Source: a virus | Virus record (IMG/VR): IMGVR_UViG_3300034980_000806 | Coordinates: 1 to 51,713 of that record | Reading direction: 5' to 3' (one strand) | DNA: 51,713 bases | Part shown: positions 25,664-33,360 of the stretch, piece by piece | Numbering within the stretch: the stretch's first letter is position 1 | Layout of the letters: each line of letters opens with the position of its first letter | Notes under the pieces: model-generated | What the model saw: only the letters and a program-made list of their open reading frames with translations | Told to the model about the DNA's origin: nothing | Databases searched by the model: none | Translations under genes and position numbers: made by a program

Positions 25664-26335
25664 CTATGCGGCGTCCTGGTCATCGAACAAAACACCCTCC
25701 TTGCTCAGGATCTCGCCTGCCTCCACCAGCGCTTCATCCACCATCTTGTCCAGCCCCTTGAAGATTTTGCGGCGCCAGTCTCGGCGGGTGCGCTCTGGAT
25801 TCCCATCGAGATCCCAGGTGTTCATGTCGTAGTTGTGCGCGGGCAGAATGATCACCCCTTCGCACGGCGCTTCCTGGCGCTGCTTCAGCTTTGTGTTGAT
25901 GACCTGCTGGGCTTTCGCAACGGCGGCCTTTCGCCAAGCAGGGGCATCGTCGTCAACCTCGAGCATCACCTTTTGCGAGGCCGGTCGCTCAGCGCCCCCG
26001 AGCTGCGGGTAGGCCCACGCGGTCACCGCCTTGGTTAGGAACAGCCTCGGCGCCGGCGAGGTCACATGCGCGACGATTCGGCCTATGGCCCCAACCTTGG
26101 AAGCCATGTGCGTCGAGTAGCGCGCATTCAGGGCCAGCCAATGCTTTTGGTCCAGACAGGAATGCAGCCTCCCGAACACCCAGCAGTCGGTGAGGAATGC
26201 CGCATCCTTGCCGACGATCTCGCCCTTCAGCTTGCTGGACTGCACCTTTGGGGTGTAGTCACAGCCGCCAGCGCTGTTGATCGTCTCGGATGCCAGCGCT
26301 CGAATTACTGCGGAAATCACGTCCCGATAGATCAT
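25664..26335 (-). CDS. Candidate late antiterminator (Q position)
   Basis: A 223-residue protein of no family I recognise by sequence. It begins MIYRDVISAVIRALASETIN and has a basic C-terminal region (ERTRRDWRRKIFKGLDKMV). It lies after ninB and ninG and directly before a strong promoter followed by closely spaced terminators, which is where lambda-type phages keep Q. On that context I infer an antiterminator that loads on RNA polymerase at the late promoter. The start overlaps the preceding small gene by ATGA, with GGGGG upstream. Confidence 0.5.
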   Translation of the reverse strand: MIYRDVISAVIRALASETINSAGGCDYTPKVQSSKLKGEIVGKDAAFLTDCWVFGRLHSCLDQKHWLALNARYSTHMASKVGAIGRIVAHVTSPAPRLFLTKAVTAWAYPQLGGAERPASQKVMLEVDDDAPAWRKAAVAKAQQVINTKLKQRQEAPCEGVIILPAHNYDMNTWDLDGNPERTRRDWRRKIFKGLDKMVDEALVEAGEILSKEGVLFDDQDAA

Positions 26336-26478
26336 TGCCCACCCCCTGCCCGCTTGGCCTTGCTCAAAATGAATTCTTCGTAGTTGCGCTTGCGGCGCAC
26401 TGCCCCAGCCCAGGACAGCGACACACCACCCACCACCATGAGGGTGGCCAAAATCAGGAATCCCCATGCTGGTGTCAT
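26332..26478 (-). CDS. Small membrane protein, 48 residues
   Basis: The product has one membrane segment (WGFLILATLMVVGGVSLSWAG) and a basic tail. It overlaps ninG and the Q-position gene by four bases at each end, so it is part of a translationally coupled chain. Function is unknown. Confidence 0.65.
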   Translation of the reverse strand: MTPAWGFLILATLMVVGGVSLSWAGAVRRKRNYEEFILSKAKRAGGGQ

Positions 26479-27077
26479 GCTGCTGCCCTCCGTAGGTCTT
26501 TGAGTTTTTGCCTGTACAGGGCCTTGATGGCCTGCAGGTCTTCGATGGTCAGGCGCTGGGGCTTATGAGGCCCTTCGAGCCAATCAACCTGGTCGGCTCC
26601 GATGCGCTTCACCAACCGGATGCGGTACTCGACCGCGTTCCCCGACAGGTTCCGGTTGCACTTCACGCACTGGCGGTGGACGTTGAGCGGCTCGAAGCGC
26701 AGCTCCGGGCAGGCGCCCACCGACCGGTAATGGCCGGCATCCCAGCGACTGCCGGTGATGAGGTCGTGGTCGCTCGGCAGTGAGTCGCAGCTGATGCACG
26801 GCAGGCCGGCGTCACGCTCGCGGATGTAGGCATTGAACGCCGTCTGCGCTTCGGCCATGTGCTCGCGGCGGGTCTTCAGCTTCTCTCGGCGCTCCTGCAG
26901 TTCTTGGCGGGCCTGCTTGGTGATCGCCTTGGCCGCAATCTTCTGCACCTTTGAATCCTTCGACATGGCCAGCGCACAGGCAATGCTGCACACCTTCTGC
27001 GTCGTCATAGATGGCTTGAAGCGCTGGCCGCAACCGGGCGCCTTGCACTTCTTCGGCTTGATCTCCTTGGCGAGCAT
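26475..27077 (-). CDS. ninG: NinG-like recombination protein
   Basis: This 200-residue protein has an N-terminal zinc motif (CKAPGCGQRF with later CSIAC), a coiled basic helix (about 60-90) and a C-terminal HNH-like part with CISCDSL, WDAGHYRSVG and QCVKCNRNLSG. This is the NinG (Rap) architecture; lambda NinG is a structure-specific endonuclease acting in recombination. ATG 27077 overlaps the previous stop (TGATG); a GTG one codon earlier is also possible. Confidence 0.85.
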   Translation of the reverse strand: MLAKEIKPKKCKAPGCGQRFKPSMTTQKVCSIACALAMSKDSKVQKIAAKAITKQARQELQERREKLKTRREHMAEAQTAFNAYIRERDAGLPCISCDSLPSDHDLITGSRWDAGHYRSVGACPELRFEPLNVHRQCVKCNRNLSGNAVEYRIRLVKRIGADQVDWLEGPHKPQRLTIEDLQAIKALYRQKLKDLRRAAA

Positions 27078-27172
27078 CACTTTCCCCCCATTAGCAGGCC
27101 GATCATGCAGGCGATGACGGCAGCGAAAGGCTCACCGGTGAGCGCCAATATCAGAGCGATGATCCAGATCAT
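27077..27172 (-). CDS. Very small membrane peptide, 31 residues
   Basis: MIWIIALILALTGEPF starts a peptide that is hydrophobic nearly throughout. It overlaps ninB by ATGA and ninG by TGATG. Retained coupling at both ends suggests it is translated. Function is unknown. Confidence 0.5.
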   Translation of the reverse strand: MIWIIALILALTGEPFAAVIACMIGLLMGGK

Positions 27173-27636
27173 GCCGCTGCCTCCCACTGCTCAAGCATCT
27201 GCCCTTTGGGCTCGCTCCAGCGCACGCCGCGCTCGGCGCCGAACACGTACATGCACTCGATCACATCGCCCAGCTCAGCTACGGACATGCGCCGGGTACT
27301 GACGCCCAGCATGACGACGCCTCCGTTGATGCCAGAGGCCATGCGCACCTCCTGGCGGGCTGCCGCGGTCATCAGCGCCTTCCAGTCCTCGCTGTCGAGC
27401 TTCTGCATGACGCCGTTCACCGGCCATTCAACCTGGCGGGCGATGTCGGCCAACATGGCCCAGAGCTTCGCGTTCTGCTCCAGGGTTCGGCGGGACTTCA
27501 CCGGGCGGACGATGATTTCAATAGCCCCAGACACGGCAAGCTCGGTGGCGAACAGGTAGGCCAGCCGGAACACGTCACGGACGCGGCTCGGGCCGGACGA
27601 CCAGAAGTGCCGAGGTTTTGCGATGACGTCAGTCAT
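27169..27636 (-). CDS. ninB: NinB-like recombination protein
   Basis: This 155-residue protein has the NinB core: VRPVKSRRTLEQNAKLWAML, then MQKLDSEDWKALMTAA, GGVVMLGVSTRRMS and a C-terminal GVRWSEP. Lambda NinB (Orf) binds single-stranded DNA and SSB and helps load recombinases. The ATG has AAGGAGG upstream and overlaps the end of the Ea22-like gene by eight bases. Confidence 0.9.
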   Translation of the reverse strand: MTDVIAKPRHFWSSGPSRVRDVFRLAYLFATELAVSGAIEIIVRPVKSRRTLEQNAKLWAMLADIARQVEWPVNGVMQKLDSEDWKALMTAAARQEVRMASGINGGVVMLGVSTRRMSVAELGDVIECMYVFGAERGVRWSEPKGQMLEQWEAAA

Positions 27637-28471
27637 GGTCCGCCTCCTTGGCCATGGCCGCCTCAATGATCTCGTCAATGTTGTCGCAGTAGCCGTAGAT
27701 GTCCTGCACATCTGGCAGGCCATTGACTACGTCACGGACAGCGCACCTGATGTTTCCATCAACTTGCACGCTGATTTTGCCTAGGGCTTTGCGCAGCGCC
27801 TCGTTCTCGGCCTTCAGGTCATCGATGATCTGCTCGTAACGGACCTGGCCAGACCTGTAGTCTTCATTCTCAGCCCTGAGCTGGTCACGCTGCCGCATCT
27901 GCGCATCGCGCTCGGCAAGGAATGCGGTGCGCCAGGCTTCATGCCGCTCGATCTCCGCGAGCAGGGCCAGGACAACTGAGGGGTTGGCGGAGGCCATGAA
28001 TTCAGCATTCGCGATCTGTTCGCCCTGGACCATCCAGTCTGCGCCGGTTGCCATTGCTATCTGCTGGCGACCCGCGCCGTTTGCGAACTGAATCACCGGA
28101 CCCGCCTGAATCATGCCGAAACGCTCGTGACTCCATTCGCCCTGCGTGGCAGCCTCGGCCAGCGACTTGAGTTTCGCTTTGTCGATGGTCATGACGCCAC
28201 CTTCAGGCCCTGCCTCGATGGCATCCACTGCTTCGCCACGCATATCGTTCCAGCCACTCTGGAAGCAGGCGTAAGGTGGCGCTCCGATTTCTGACGGAAG
28301 CTCCACCACCACGGCCTCGCGGGAGGCCTGCCAGATCATGAAATAGATCGGGTAAGGGTGGATAAGCTGGATTTCGCACCACGCTGCGAACTCTGGATAG
28401 CCCGGATGGCCAGTGACTTCCCGCTGAACCAGCGAAGCCAGGTCATTTCCCGTCTTGTTGGTATCGGTCAT
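27629..28471 (-). CDS. Ead/Ea22-like protein
   Basis: This is a 280-residue protein. Its middle segment (DKAKLKSLAEAATQGEWSHE, GADWMVQGEQIANAEFMAS and VLALLAEIERHEAWRTAF) matches the Ead/Ea22-like family, a widespread phage accessory group of unknown role. A C-terminal coiled coil follows (about 175-230). The N-terminal 90 residues appear to be a separate unnamed region, so this is a two-part protein. It ends by overlapping ninB and begins by overlapping its upstream gene. Confidence 0.75.
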   Translation of the reverse strand: MTDTNKTGNDLASLVQREVTGHPGYPEFAAWCEIQLIHPYPIYFMIWQASREAVVVELPSEIGAPPYACFQSGWNDMRGEAVDAIEAGPEGGVMTIDKAKLKSLAEAATQGEWSHERFGMIQAGPVIQFANGAGRQQIAMATGADWMVQGEQIANAEFMASANPSVVLALLAEIERHEAWRTAFLAERDAQMRQRDQLRAENEDYRSGQVRYEQIIDDLKAENEALRKALGKISVQVDGNIRCAVRDVVNGLPDVQDIYGYCDNIDEIIEAAMAKEADHD

Positions 28472-28773
28472 GGCGCCACCTCATCCCAGCGAACCTCAAG
28501 CCACATATCCACGAACTGACGCTCTACGGCCTGCACGGTGCAGCCATAGCCCAAGGCGCGCAGCTCCTTGAGGATGGCCTTGCACAGCTCCGGGTAATCC
28601 TTCTCGCTGCAATAGCAGCTGGTGCCGAATCCGTAATCGCGGATCGTGTACTCGTACTTGCCAGCCTCGGCAGCCTTGGCAATTCCGGCCAGGATGGTAT
28701 CCACGGCGAACGCTGGGTCTTTGGCGCGGGCGATGTCGCGCGCTTTGGATGCGGTCATCTTGTTGGTGTCCAT
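28468..28773 (-). CDS. Unknown phage protein, 101 residues
   Basis: A short acidic and helical N terminus (TASKARDIARAKDPAFAVDT), then a Cys/Tyr-rich segment (GFGTSCYCSEKDYPELC). It overlaps both neighbours, four bases on one side and one on the other. I do not recognise the family. Confidence 0.6.
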   Translation of the reverse strand: MDTNKMTASKARDIARAKDPAFAVDTILAGIAKAAEAGKYEYTIRDYGFGTSCYCSEKDYPELCKAILKELRALGYGCTVQAVERQFVDMWLEVRWDEVAP

Positions 28774-28985
28774 CAGTGCTTCTCCTCGCCGCCCAAGTCG
28801 ACTTCCTGAACTTCGAACTTCAAGCGCGGCTCATCATCCGCGTAGAGCTCCCGCCATTGCTCGGCAAGGCTTGCGCAAGGGTTTCCAAGTCGCTTCTTTC
28901 CAGCGGCCTGATAGGCATCGTCCTTGTCGGTGAACCCCACGCATTCGGTGCGGCCCTTGTTCCAGACCAGATAAACTTTGCTCAC
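28773..28985 (-). CDS. Unknown phage protein, 70 residues
   Basis: It starts at GTG (28983-28985) overlapping the stop of a very short upstream frame. The product (KVYLVWNKGRTECVGFTDKD) is small, mixed alpha/beta and without a motif I know. Confidence 0.55.
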   Translation of the reverse strand: MSKVYLVWNKGRTECVGFTDKDDAYQAAGKKRLGNPCASLAEQWRELYADDEPRLKFEVQEVDLGGEEKH

Positions 28986-29044
28986 ACCCCCTCCCCGGCC
29001 GGCTGCCCGGCGCGCTTGATGTTCAACTTGGCCAGCAGGCTCAT
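28982..29044 (-). CDS. Possible 20-residue peptide gene
   Basis: MSLLAKLNIKRAGQPAGEGV is encoded between two genes, overlapping each by four bases. It could simply be a coupling device that passes ribosomes from one gene to the next. Confidence 0.35.
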   Translation of the reverse strand: MSLLAKLNIKRAGQPAGEGV

Positions 29045-29823
29045 TGGCTCTTCCTCATGAGTTCGGCAATGGCCTCGCGGGCCTTACGCTTGCGCAGGTA
29101 GGTATCGACGCGGATCACTTTCGATTCCTTGAGGCGCTCTTTCTCTTTGCGCTCCTTGGCGGCGTCGATGATTTCGCGGACCTCGGCAAGCTTTTCGCGG
29201 ACCTTGGGACTGACCTTGGCCCGCACTTCACCGGTGAGTAGGCCGGCAATGGCCTGACCGTCGTCGGTGATCGGCGCGATGCGCAGGTCGGCCAAGTACT
29301 TGGCCCCTGTCTCGCGGGTGATGAGCTGGGCGCGGACGGCGGATTCGATTGCCGTTACCCGGCGCCCGGCGTCGTAGCCCAGCGAAACCTCCCACTTGGC
29401 CGGCTGGTCCTCGGCACGGGCAAAGCTCACCAGGCGCTCGTAGGCGCTCATGAACGCCATCCGGGCGCCGACCTTGTCGCCGGCCTCGAGGATGGGCTCG
29501 GAGGCGATCATGGCCTGGCGGATTTCTGTGGTGAGCACCACGGTCTCGTGCTCATCACTGGCCGCCAGGGCGATCGACCACGCTTCATCCTTGCCGGGGC
29601 GGGTGTCGGCAGCGTGGATGTGCTTGAGGACCATGCCGAGCGAAAGGCGCCCGGCAGGCTCCCTGCGGCACGAACGCAGTGCACCGATGATGGCGGCAGG
29701 GTCATACGCCGAAAGATCCTCAGCGATGAGCTGAGCGCCTCCAGCGCTGATGGTCTGACCCATCGCCTCGGCAGTCGCGCAGATTGCGCCGGCCAGTTCG
29801 GCTTGTTGCTCAGAGGAAAGCAT
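29041..29823 (-). CDS. Unknown protein at the lambda P position
   Basis: This 260-residue, mostly helical protein has a basic, Lys/Glu/Arg-rich C-terminal region (KERKEKERLKESKVIRVDTY). It lies just after the O-like initiator gene, where lambda encodes the helicase loader P. By position a helicase-loading or replication-accessory role is possible, but no P motif or ATPase motif is visible. The ATG is chosen for AGGAGG eight bases upstream; the frame extends further without a start signal. Confidence 0.55.
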   Translation of the reverse strand: MLSSEQQAELAGAICATAEAMGQTISAGGAQLIAEDLSAYDPAAIIGALRSCRREPAGRLSLGMVLKHIHAADTRPGKDEAWSIALAASDEHETVVLTTEIRQAMIASEPILEAGDKVGARMAFMSAYERLVSFARAEDQPAKWEVSLGYDAGRRVTAIESAVRAQLITRETGAKYLADLRIAPITDDGQAIAGLLTGEVRAKVSPKVREKLAEVREIIDAAKERKEKERLKESKVIRVDTYLRKRKAREAIAELMRKSQ

Positions 29824-30754
29824 TGCGCTGTCCTCCTTTGCCGTTGAGGATCGCGTCAGCTGCTTCCTGTGCCGCGTTGATGTTCGCCTGGGTCTGCTCC
29901 TGCTGGCGGGCAGTGGTGGCATTCATCTGGCGGTTGGTGACCCATTGGGTATGGTAGGCCTCGGCCTTGGCCAGCAGGTCGCCCAGGTTGTGGCAGCCGT
30001 TGATCAACCGGGCGTCGTTGATCGTCAGGAAGTACGCGGCCACATGGTGAGCCACGTCGATCCCGAGGCGGCTGATCAGCTGCCCAACCTGCCCGCCTGC
30101 CTTGGCGTTCCATACCGGCCACGCGTGGTAGCGCTTGCGATAGGCCATCGCATAGTTGGCCCAAGCCTTGAAGGTTTTGCAGGACTGGTCTTTCGGGCCA
30201 GGCATATCCTCAGGGATTGCGCAGCGTGGTTGCGGTACCAGTGCGATGACCTTGCCGGCGCTCTCTCCCGCTTCAGCGGGTGGGGCGCAATGCTCAAGAT
30301 CAGTACTTGCTTCTTCTTCAGTGGGTTGCTGAAGATCATTCTTTATTAGTGGGGGATTTTCCGGCGCCGGTTTTGCCGGGGCCGGTTTAGCCGTCGCCGG
30401 GTTTTCCGGCTGTGGTGAACCCATAGACGGATTATCCGTCTGTGGTCGCTCGCACACGGTGTAGGCCATGCCGTTGAACGAACCGCCGTCATTGCGCGCA
30501 CGGTCAACAGCCATGTAACCAGCTGCCTCAAGCTCCTTGATGATCACGCGCACAGCATCACGGCCGCTGGACTTGCCAATAGCCTTGCTGGTCTGCTTGA
30601 TCAGGTGGGCGACGGAAACCTCCCAGTTGTCCGGCTTGCCCAGCAGGAAGATCAGCAGGCCACGAGCACCCCACGAAAGGCGTTCGTCTTCGCTGATGGA
30701 CTTGTCCAGGGTGTAGAACTTCGTTTCAGGCCGAGGGGCACGGATGATGCTCAT
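29810..30754 (-). CDS. Replication initiator (lambda O-like)
   Basis: This 314-residue protein has an N-terminal winged-helix DNA-binding domain (about 1-100: KSISEDERLSWGARGLLIFL, VSVAHLIKQTSK), a flexible Pro/Ala linker with KPAPAKPAPENP (about 110-140), and a C-terminal domain (about 185-275) that could bind the helicase loader. That is the organisation of lambda O-type initiators. The DNA that encodes the linker carries 15-base repeats and may be the origin. The start overlaps the HNH gene by four bases. Confidence 0.7.
   Translation of the reverse strand: MSIIRAPRPETKFYTLDKSISEDERLSWGARGLLIFLLGKPDNWEVSVAHLIKQTSKAIGKSSGRDAVRVIIKELEAAGYMAVDRARNDGGSFNGMAYTVCERPQTDNPSMGSPQPENPATAKPAPAKPAPENPPLIKNDLQQPTEEEASTDLEHCAPPAEAGESAGKVIALVPQPRCAIPEDMPGPKDQSCKTFKAWANYAMAYRKRYHAWPVWNAKAGGQVGQLISRLGIDVAHHVAAYFLTINDARLINGCHNLGDLLAKAEAYHTQWVTNRQMNATTARQQEQTQANINAAQEAADAILNGKGGQRNAFL
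30335..30440. other. Candidate replication origin inside the O-like gene
   Basis: The segment has an AT-richer stretch (ATTCTTTATTAGTGG), then four consecutive 15-base units starting CCGGCGCCGG, CCGGGGCCGG, CCGTCGCCGG and CCGGCTGTGG, and then a perfect 15-base palindrome GACGGATTATCCGTC (30426-30440) flanked by two TGTGGT. Lambda has four iterons and an AT-rich region at the same place in O. The repeat could instead only reflect the Pro/Ala-rich linker. Confidence 0.4.
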
Positions 30755-31119
30755 TCCATCACCTCGAAATAGAATTTGTGCTCCTTGTCGAAGCCGAGGA
30801 CAGGGAATGCGCCCGCAGCCTTCAGGTAGAGCAGTTGGGAATGGCCGAAGACAGGCTCGCCAGTAACCGATTTCGCAATCAGGTACATGCGGTAGTCCTC
30901 AACCGTTTTCGCCCCTTTTGCGCCGTTGCAGGGGTTGCAGGCTGGCATCAGGTTCTCGATCCGATTCGAGCCGCCGTGCTTGCGCGCGGTTACGTGGTCG
31001 ACAGCGAATGTCAGCAGTTCGACAGGCGTTCCGCAGTACGAGCAGCGCCCGCCAGTTTTGGCGTACACGCGCTCGCGCTTGGTGTTCTTCATGGCCTTTA
31101 CCATCAATTCCATGCTCAT
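30751..31119 (-). CDS. HNH endonuclease
   Basis: This 122-residue protein has the full HNH pattern: CSYCGTP, FAVDHVTARKHGG, NRIENLMPACNPCNGAKG. It should be a zinc-bound nuclease of the beta-beta-alpha metal type. Here it lies before the replication initiator rather than beside the terminase, so it is more likely a free-standing or homing-type nuclease than a packaging factor. Confidence 0.8.
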   Translation of the reverse strand: MSMELMVKAMKNTKRERVYAKTGGRCSYCGTPVELLTFAVDHVTARKHGGSNRIENLMPACNPCNGAKGAKTVEDYRMYLIAKSVTGEPVFGHSQLLYLKAAGAFPVLGFDKEHKFYFEVME

Positions 31120-31367
31120 GACGGCTCATTCCCTTCACGCATGGCGCGCAGCTTGTCGCGCTGGATGATTTCGGTGCAATTGGCGTTTCCGTAGAAGCAG
31201 GCGTCTGGCATGCCTTTCGGATCGGAAAGGCAGCAGTCGGAGCAGATCCAGCCACATTCGCCACGGGCGGCTTGGTCGGTCCAGTCACGCATCTGCTTGT
31301 TCATTCCATCCAGGTAGGCGGGGAACTCGCTGGCTGGCATCTCGGTTACTTTCACGAAGTCGCTCAT
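31116..31367 (-). CDS. Cysteine-rich small protein, 83 residues
   Basis: It contains GECGWICSDCCLSDPKGMPDAC and later NANCTEII, a likely metal-binding knuckle. ATG 31367 has GGGGTG upstream. It overlaps the HNH gene by four bases. I know no function. Confidence 0.6.
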   Translation of the reverse strand: MSDFVKVTEMPASEFPAYLDGMNKQMRDWTDQAARGECGWICSDCCLSDPKGMPDACFYGNANCTEIIQRDKLRAMREGNEPS

Positions 31368-31714
31368 GCTGCACCCCGCACGGCCTTGTCGTGGGTGTGC
31401 AGGCCATCCCCGGCGCATTCACATGCAGCGGCGAGGGACGCTACAGCCCGCTCATGGCGGCGCCTTGCGTTGTACTCGGCCTTCTTCGCCGCCTGGACAC
31501 GTTCGTATTGGGAGTTGGTGAACATCATCACCGGCAGGAAGGCGTCGTTATCTGGATCGAATTTCCCCTCTGGCCGGCCATGGGCCTGGAAGTAGGTGTC
31601 GTACATCGAGCGCAGCTCAGCCTTGAGGGCCTTGGTTGCAGTCGAAGCCTTATGCAGATCAAGGGCCGTCATGGCCGCCCGCTCTACCAGTTGCTGATAG
31701 GTAATGGTGGGCAT
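31364..31714 (-). CDS. Unknown phage protein, 116 residues
   Basis: Largely helical protein (PTITYQQLVERAAMTALDLHK, YERVQAAKKAEYNARRRHER) with a short Cys-containing C-terminal part. It overlaps the next gene by four bases. No family recognised. Confidence 0.55.
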   Translation of the reverse strand: MPTITYQQLVERAAMTALDLHKASTATKALKAELRSMYDTYFQAHGRPEGKFDPDNDAFLPVMMFTNSQYERVQAAKKAEYNARRRHERAVASLAAACECAGDGLHTHDKAVRGAA

Positions 31715-31716
31715 GG

Positions 31717-32502
31717 TCAGAACTCCAGGCGCTTGATTTCAGAAAGCAGCGCACGGCTGTGACGCTGGATGTAGATCTGGCTCAGCTTCTTCTTGCGCGA
31801 CTCGAAGTCCATGCCCACGTCAATCAGGGAGGCATTCACGCGCTGAAGGTGCTCGATGCAGCGGATTTCGCACGGAGTCAGGTGGTCGCGGATCGAGTCA
31901 GTCGGGCTGATGCAGTGCGCCGCCCGGTATGCCTTTGACGGCATGCCCAGCGCGATGCGGTTGATCAGGTCGAACTCGTTGCTGAAGTGGTAGTGTTTAA
32001 CGTCCTTTCCGACAGACAGGCGACCATGCTTGATAGCCTCGGTCAGGGCCGGAGCCTCAAGGCGCGCTCGCTCACGGGCCTGGCGCCCCTCCACCAACTG
32101 GATGTGCCCGACAACTACGGCATCGAAGGTACGGATTACGTGCAGGTGGAACTTGGCATTCACCCACATTGCGTAGGCGTAGATAAGCTCCTTGACGACA
32201 TAGGTGCCGCCATTGCGACCCTCAATAGTCACCACCGGCAAACTACCCGGATTTTGGGTAGTTAACTCAGCCACCATTTCGGCGAAGGATTCCGTAGCCA
32301 TGAACTTGCCTGGCTCTTTGGTGCGCTTGTTCGCTCCATCGGCCACGGCCGCCTTGTGAAGGTCATTGAGGCAGTAACGGCCCTCAATATCCTGCTTGAT
32401 CTTCACCCCTCCAAGGGTGAGTGACATGCTGCGCGCCACGAAATCGTGGTTCGCATTTTGTGGCGCGAGGGCCACGGTATTGCTTTGGATGGTCTGATGC
32501 AT
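31717..32502 (-). CDS. KilA-N domain protein, antirepressor-like
   Basis: This 261-residue protein has a KilA-N DNA-binding domain (about 27-130: GRYCLNDLHKAAVADG, ESFAEMVAELT, GTYVVKELIYAYAMWVN, FHLHVIRTFD) and a C-terminal part of unknown fold. Such phage proteins act as antirepressors or as regulators of lytic genes. The start is taken at ATG 32502 with GAGGT upstream, but the first 24 residues include repeat copy C and a start at ATG 32429 without a good ribosome site is possible. It lies in the early leftward operon downstream of Cro and the two small regulator-like genes. Confidence 0.75.
   Translation of the reverse strand: MHQTIQSNTVALAPQNANHDFVARSMSLTLGGVKIKQDIEGRYCLNDLHKAAVADGANKRTKEPGKFMATESFAEMVAELTTQNPGSLPVVTIEGRNGGTYVVKELIYAYAMWVNAKFHLHVIRTFDAVVVGHIQLVEGRQARERARLEAPALTEAIKHGRLSVGKDVKHYHFSNEFDLINRIALGMPSKAYRAAHCISPTDSIRDHLTPCEIRCIEHLQRVNASLIDVGMDFESRKKKLSQIYIQRHSRALLSEIKRLEF
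32433..32466 (+). repeat. 34-base near-palindromic repeat, copy C
   Basis: Arms GCGCCACGAAAT and ATTTTGTGGCGC are as in copies A, B and D with one base fewer between them. It falls in the first codons of the KilA-N gene and encodes, on the minus strand, APQNANHDFVAR. Confidence 0.8.
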
Positions 32503-32544
32503 ATATGATGACCTCACACAAGCGTTACGAATGCAGTTGAATCA

Positions 32545-32570
32545 GCCGACCTAGCCCGTCGGCTTTTTCG
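32545..32570 (+). terminator. Plus-strand intrinsic terminator, against local gene direction
   Basis: Stem GCCGAC / GTCGGC is followed by TTTTT on the plus strand, while all genes here run on the minus strand. It would stop rightward (antisense) transcripts before they reach cro and the repressor. Confidence 0.6.
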
Positions 32571-32625
32571 TATCTGCGGTTTTGGTTTTGCTGCGTTCAA
32601 CGGCAGTTCCTCATGAGTCCCTCAG

Positions 32626-32639
32626 GGGCTTATAAGCCC
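32626..32639. other. Perfect 14-base palindrome
   Basis: GGGCTTATAAGCCC overlaps the stop codon of the first ribbon-helix-helix-like gene. It could be an operator for one of the small regulators or a hairpin. The remaining gap (32503-32625) holds only the terminator noted above. Confidence 0.4.
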
Positions 32640-32818
32640 TTGCGAAACGACCGAACGTTGCTTCGGCCAGGCTCTGTTCTCGTCATCCGGTCGAGAGCCT
32701 CATTGATGATTCGTGCCGCCAGTTGCTCAGGGGTTAAGCCCTTCTGCCTGGCAAGAAACTCCAGATCTGAATTGCCCTTCCCGTCGAGCTGGATTCCCAG
32801 CTCTTTGCTTTCTGGCAC
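32630..32818 (-). CDS. Small ribbon-helix-helix-like protein, 62 residues
   Basis: It contains LTPEQLAARIINEALDRM, typical of Arc-like helices, after a short beta-type part (GIQLDGKGNSD). It begins at GTG with GAGGAGG upstream. A DNA-binding regulator of early genes is the likely role, inferred from size and position. Confidence 0.6.
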   Translation of the reverse strand: MPESKELGIQLDGKGNSDLEFLARQKGLTPEQLAARIINEALDRMTRTEPGRSNVRSFRKGL

Positions 32819-32836
32819 AGGGCCTCCTCGGCCACT

Positions 32837-33028
32837 TCAGGCCGCGTCAGTGTTCGCGTTAAGCTCTTGCATCATCTGGTCGAGACCGCGCTCCAAAATT
32901 TCCCTGGCGAGCACAGCCTTTTGCGTGCGCTTGAAACGAGCCATCGCCGAAAGCAAGTCGTCGGCAGCCTCATCCAAGCGAACCTTGGTGGGCTTGTTGT
33001 GCAGGTGGTCGGGGTCGAAGTACGACAC
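32837..33028 (-). CDS. Ribbon-helix-helix regulator, 63 residues
   Basis: A beta-type PTKVRLDEAADDLLSAMARF followed by TQKAVLAREILERGL is the Arc/MetJ pattern: one strand, two helices. It starts at GTG with AAGGAA upstream. With the next gene it makes a pair of small putative repressors after Cro, in the place of lambda cII. Confidence 0.65.
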   Translation of the reverse strand: MSYFDPDHLHNKPTKVRLDEAADDLLSAMARFKRTQKAVLAREILERGLDQMMQELNANTDAA

Positions 33029-33055
33029 GGTGGGTTCCTTTGTGGTTGAAAGTGG

Positions 33056-33304
33056 TTAAGCGGCGGAAAGCGCGTGGGTCGGATTGCTGTCGATCTGGTT
33101 CCATGGGAACGAAGGACACAGGTCGGCACGATTCACGGCGCCATTCGTAAGCGCCTCAATCTGTAATGCGCGCTTGGCTGGGACCGTGCGCTCTCCTGAA
33201 CACCATTGGTTGACGGTTGGTGCCGCAACACTCAGCCGGCGCGCCAATTCCGCCTGGCTGCCCAGCACGCGGGATGCTTCTTTGGCTGCTTCTGCTGATT
33301 TCAT
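33056..33304 (-). CDS. Cro-like repressor
   Basis: This 82-residue protein has a helix-turn-helix (SQAELARRLSVAAPTVNQWC, residues about 16-35) of the Cro/YdaS type and is transcribed away from CI across a shared control region. It should bind the same operators as CI and favour lytic growth. AGGAGA lies just upstream of its ATG. The early leftward operon begins with this gene. Confidence 0.8.
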   Translation of the reverse strand: MKSAEAAKEASRVLGSQAELARRLSVAAPTVNQWCSGERTVPAKRALQIEALTNGAVNRADLCPSFPWNQIDSNPTHALSAA

Positions 33305-33331
33305 GAGTTCTCTCCTGGAGATTTACCGATG

Positions 33332-33360
33332 AATATAAGGCATTACCTTATCTCGCACAA
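33332..33360 (-). promoter_or_regulatory. Early leftward promoter (lambda PR equivalent)
   Basis: On the minus strand TTGTGC (33355-33360) is separated by 17 bases from TATATT (33332-33337). One operator covers the -10 side and another the -35 side, so CI binding would block it. Confidence 0.7.
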
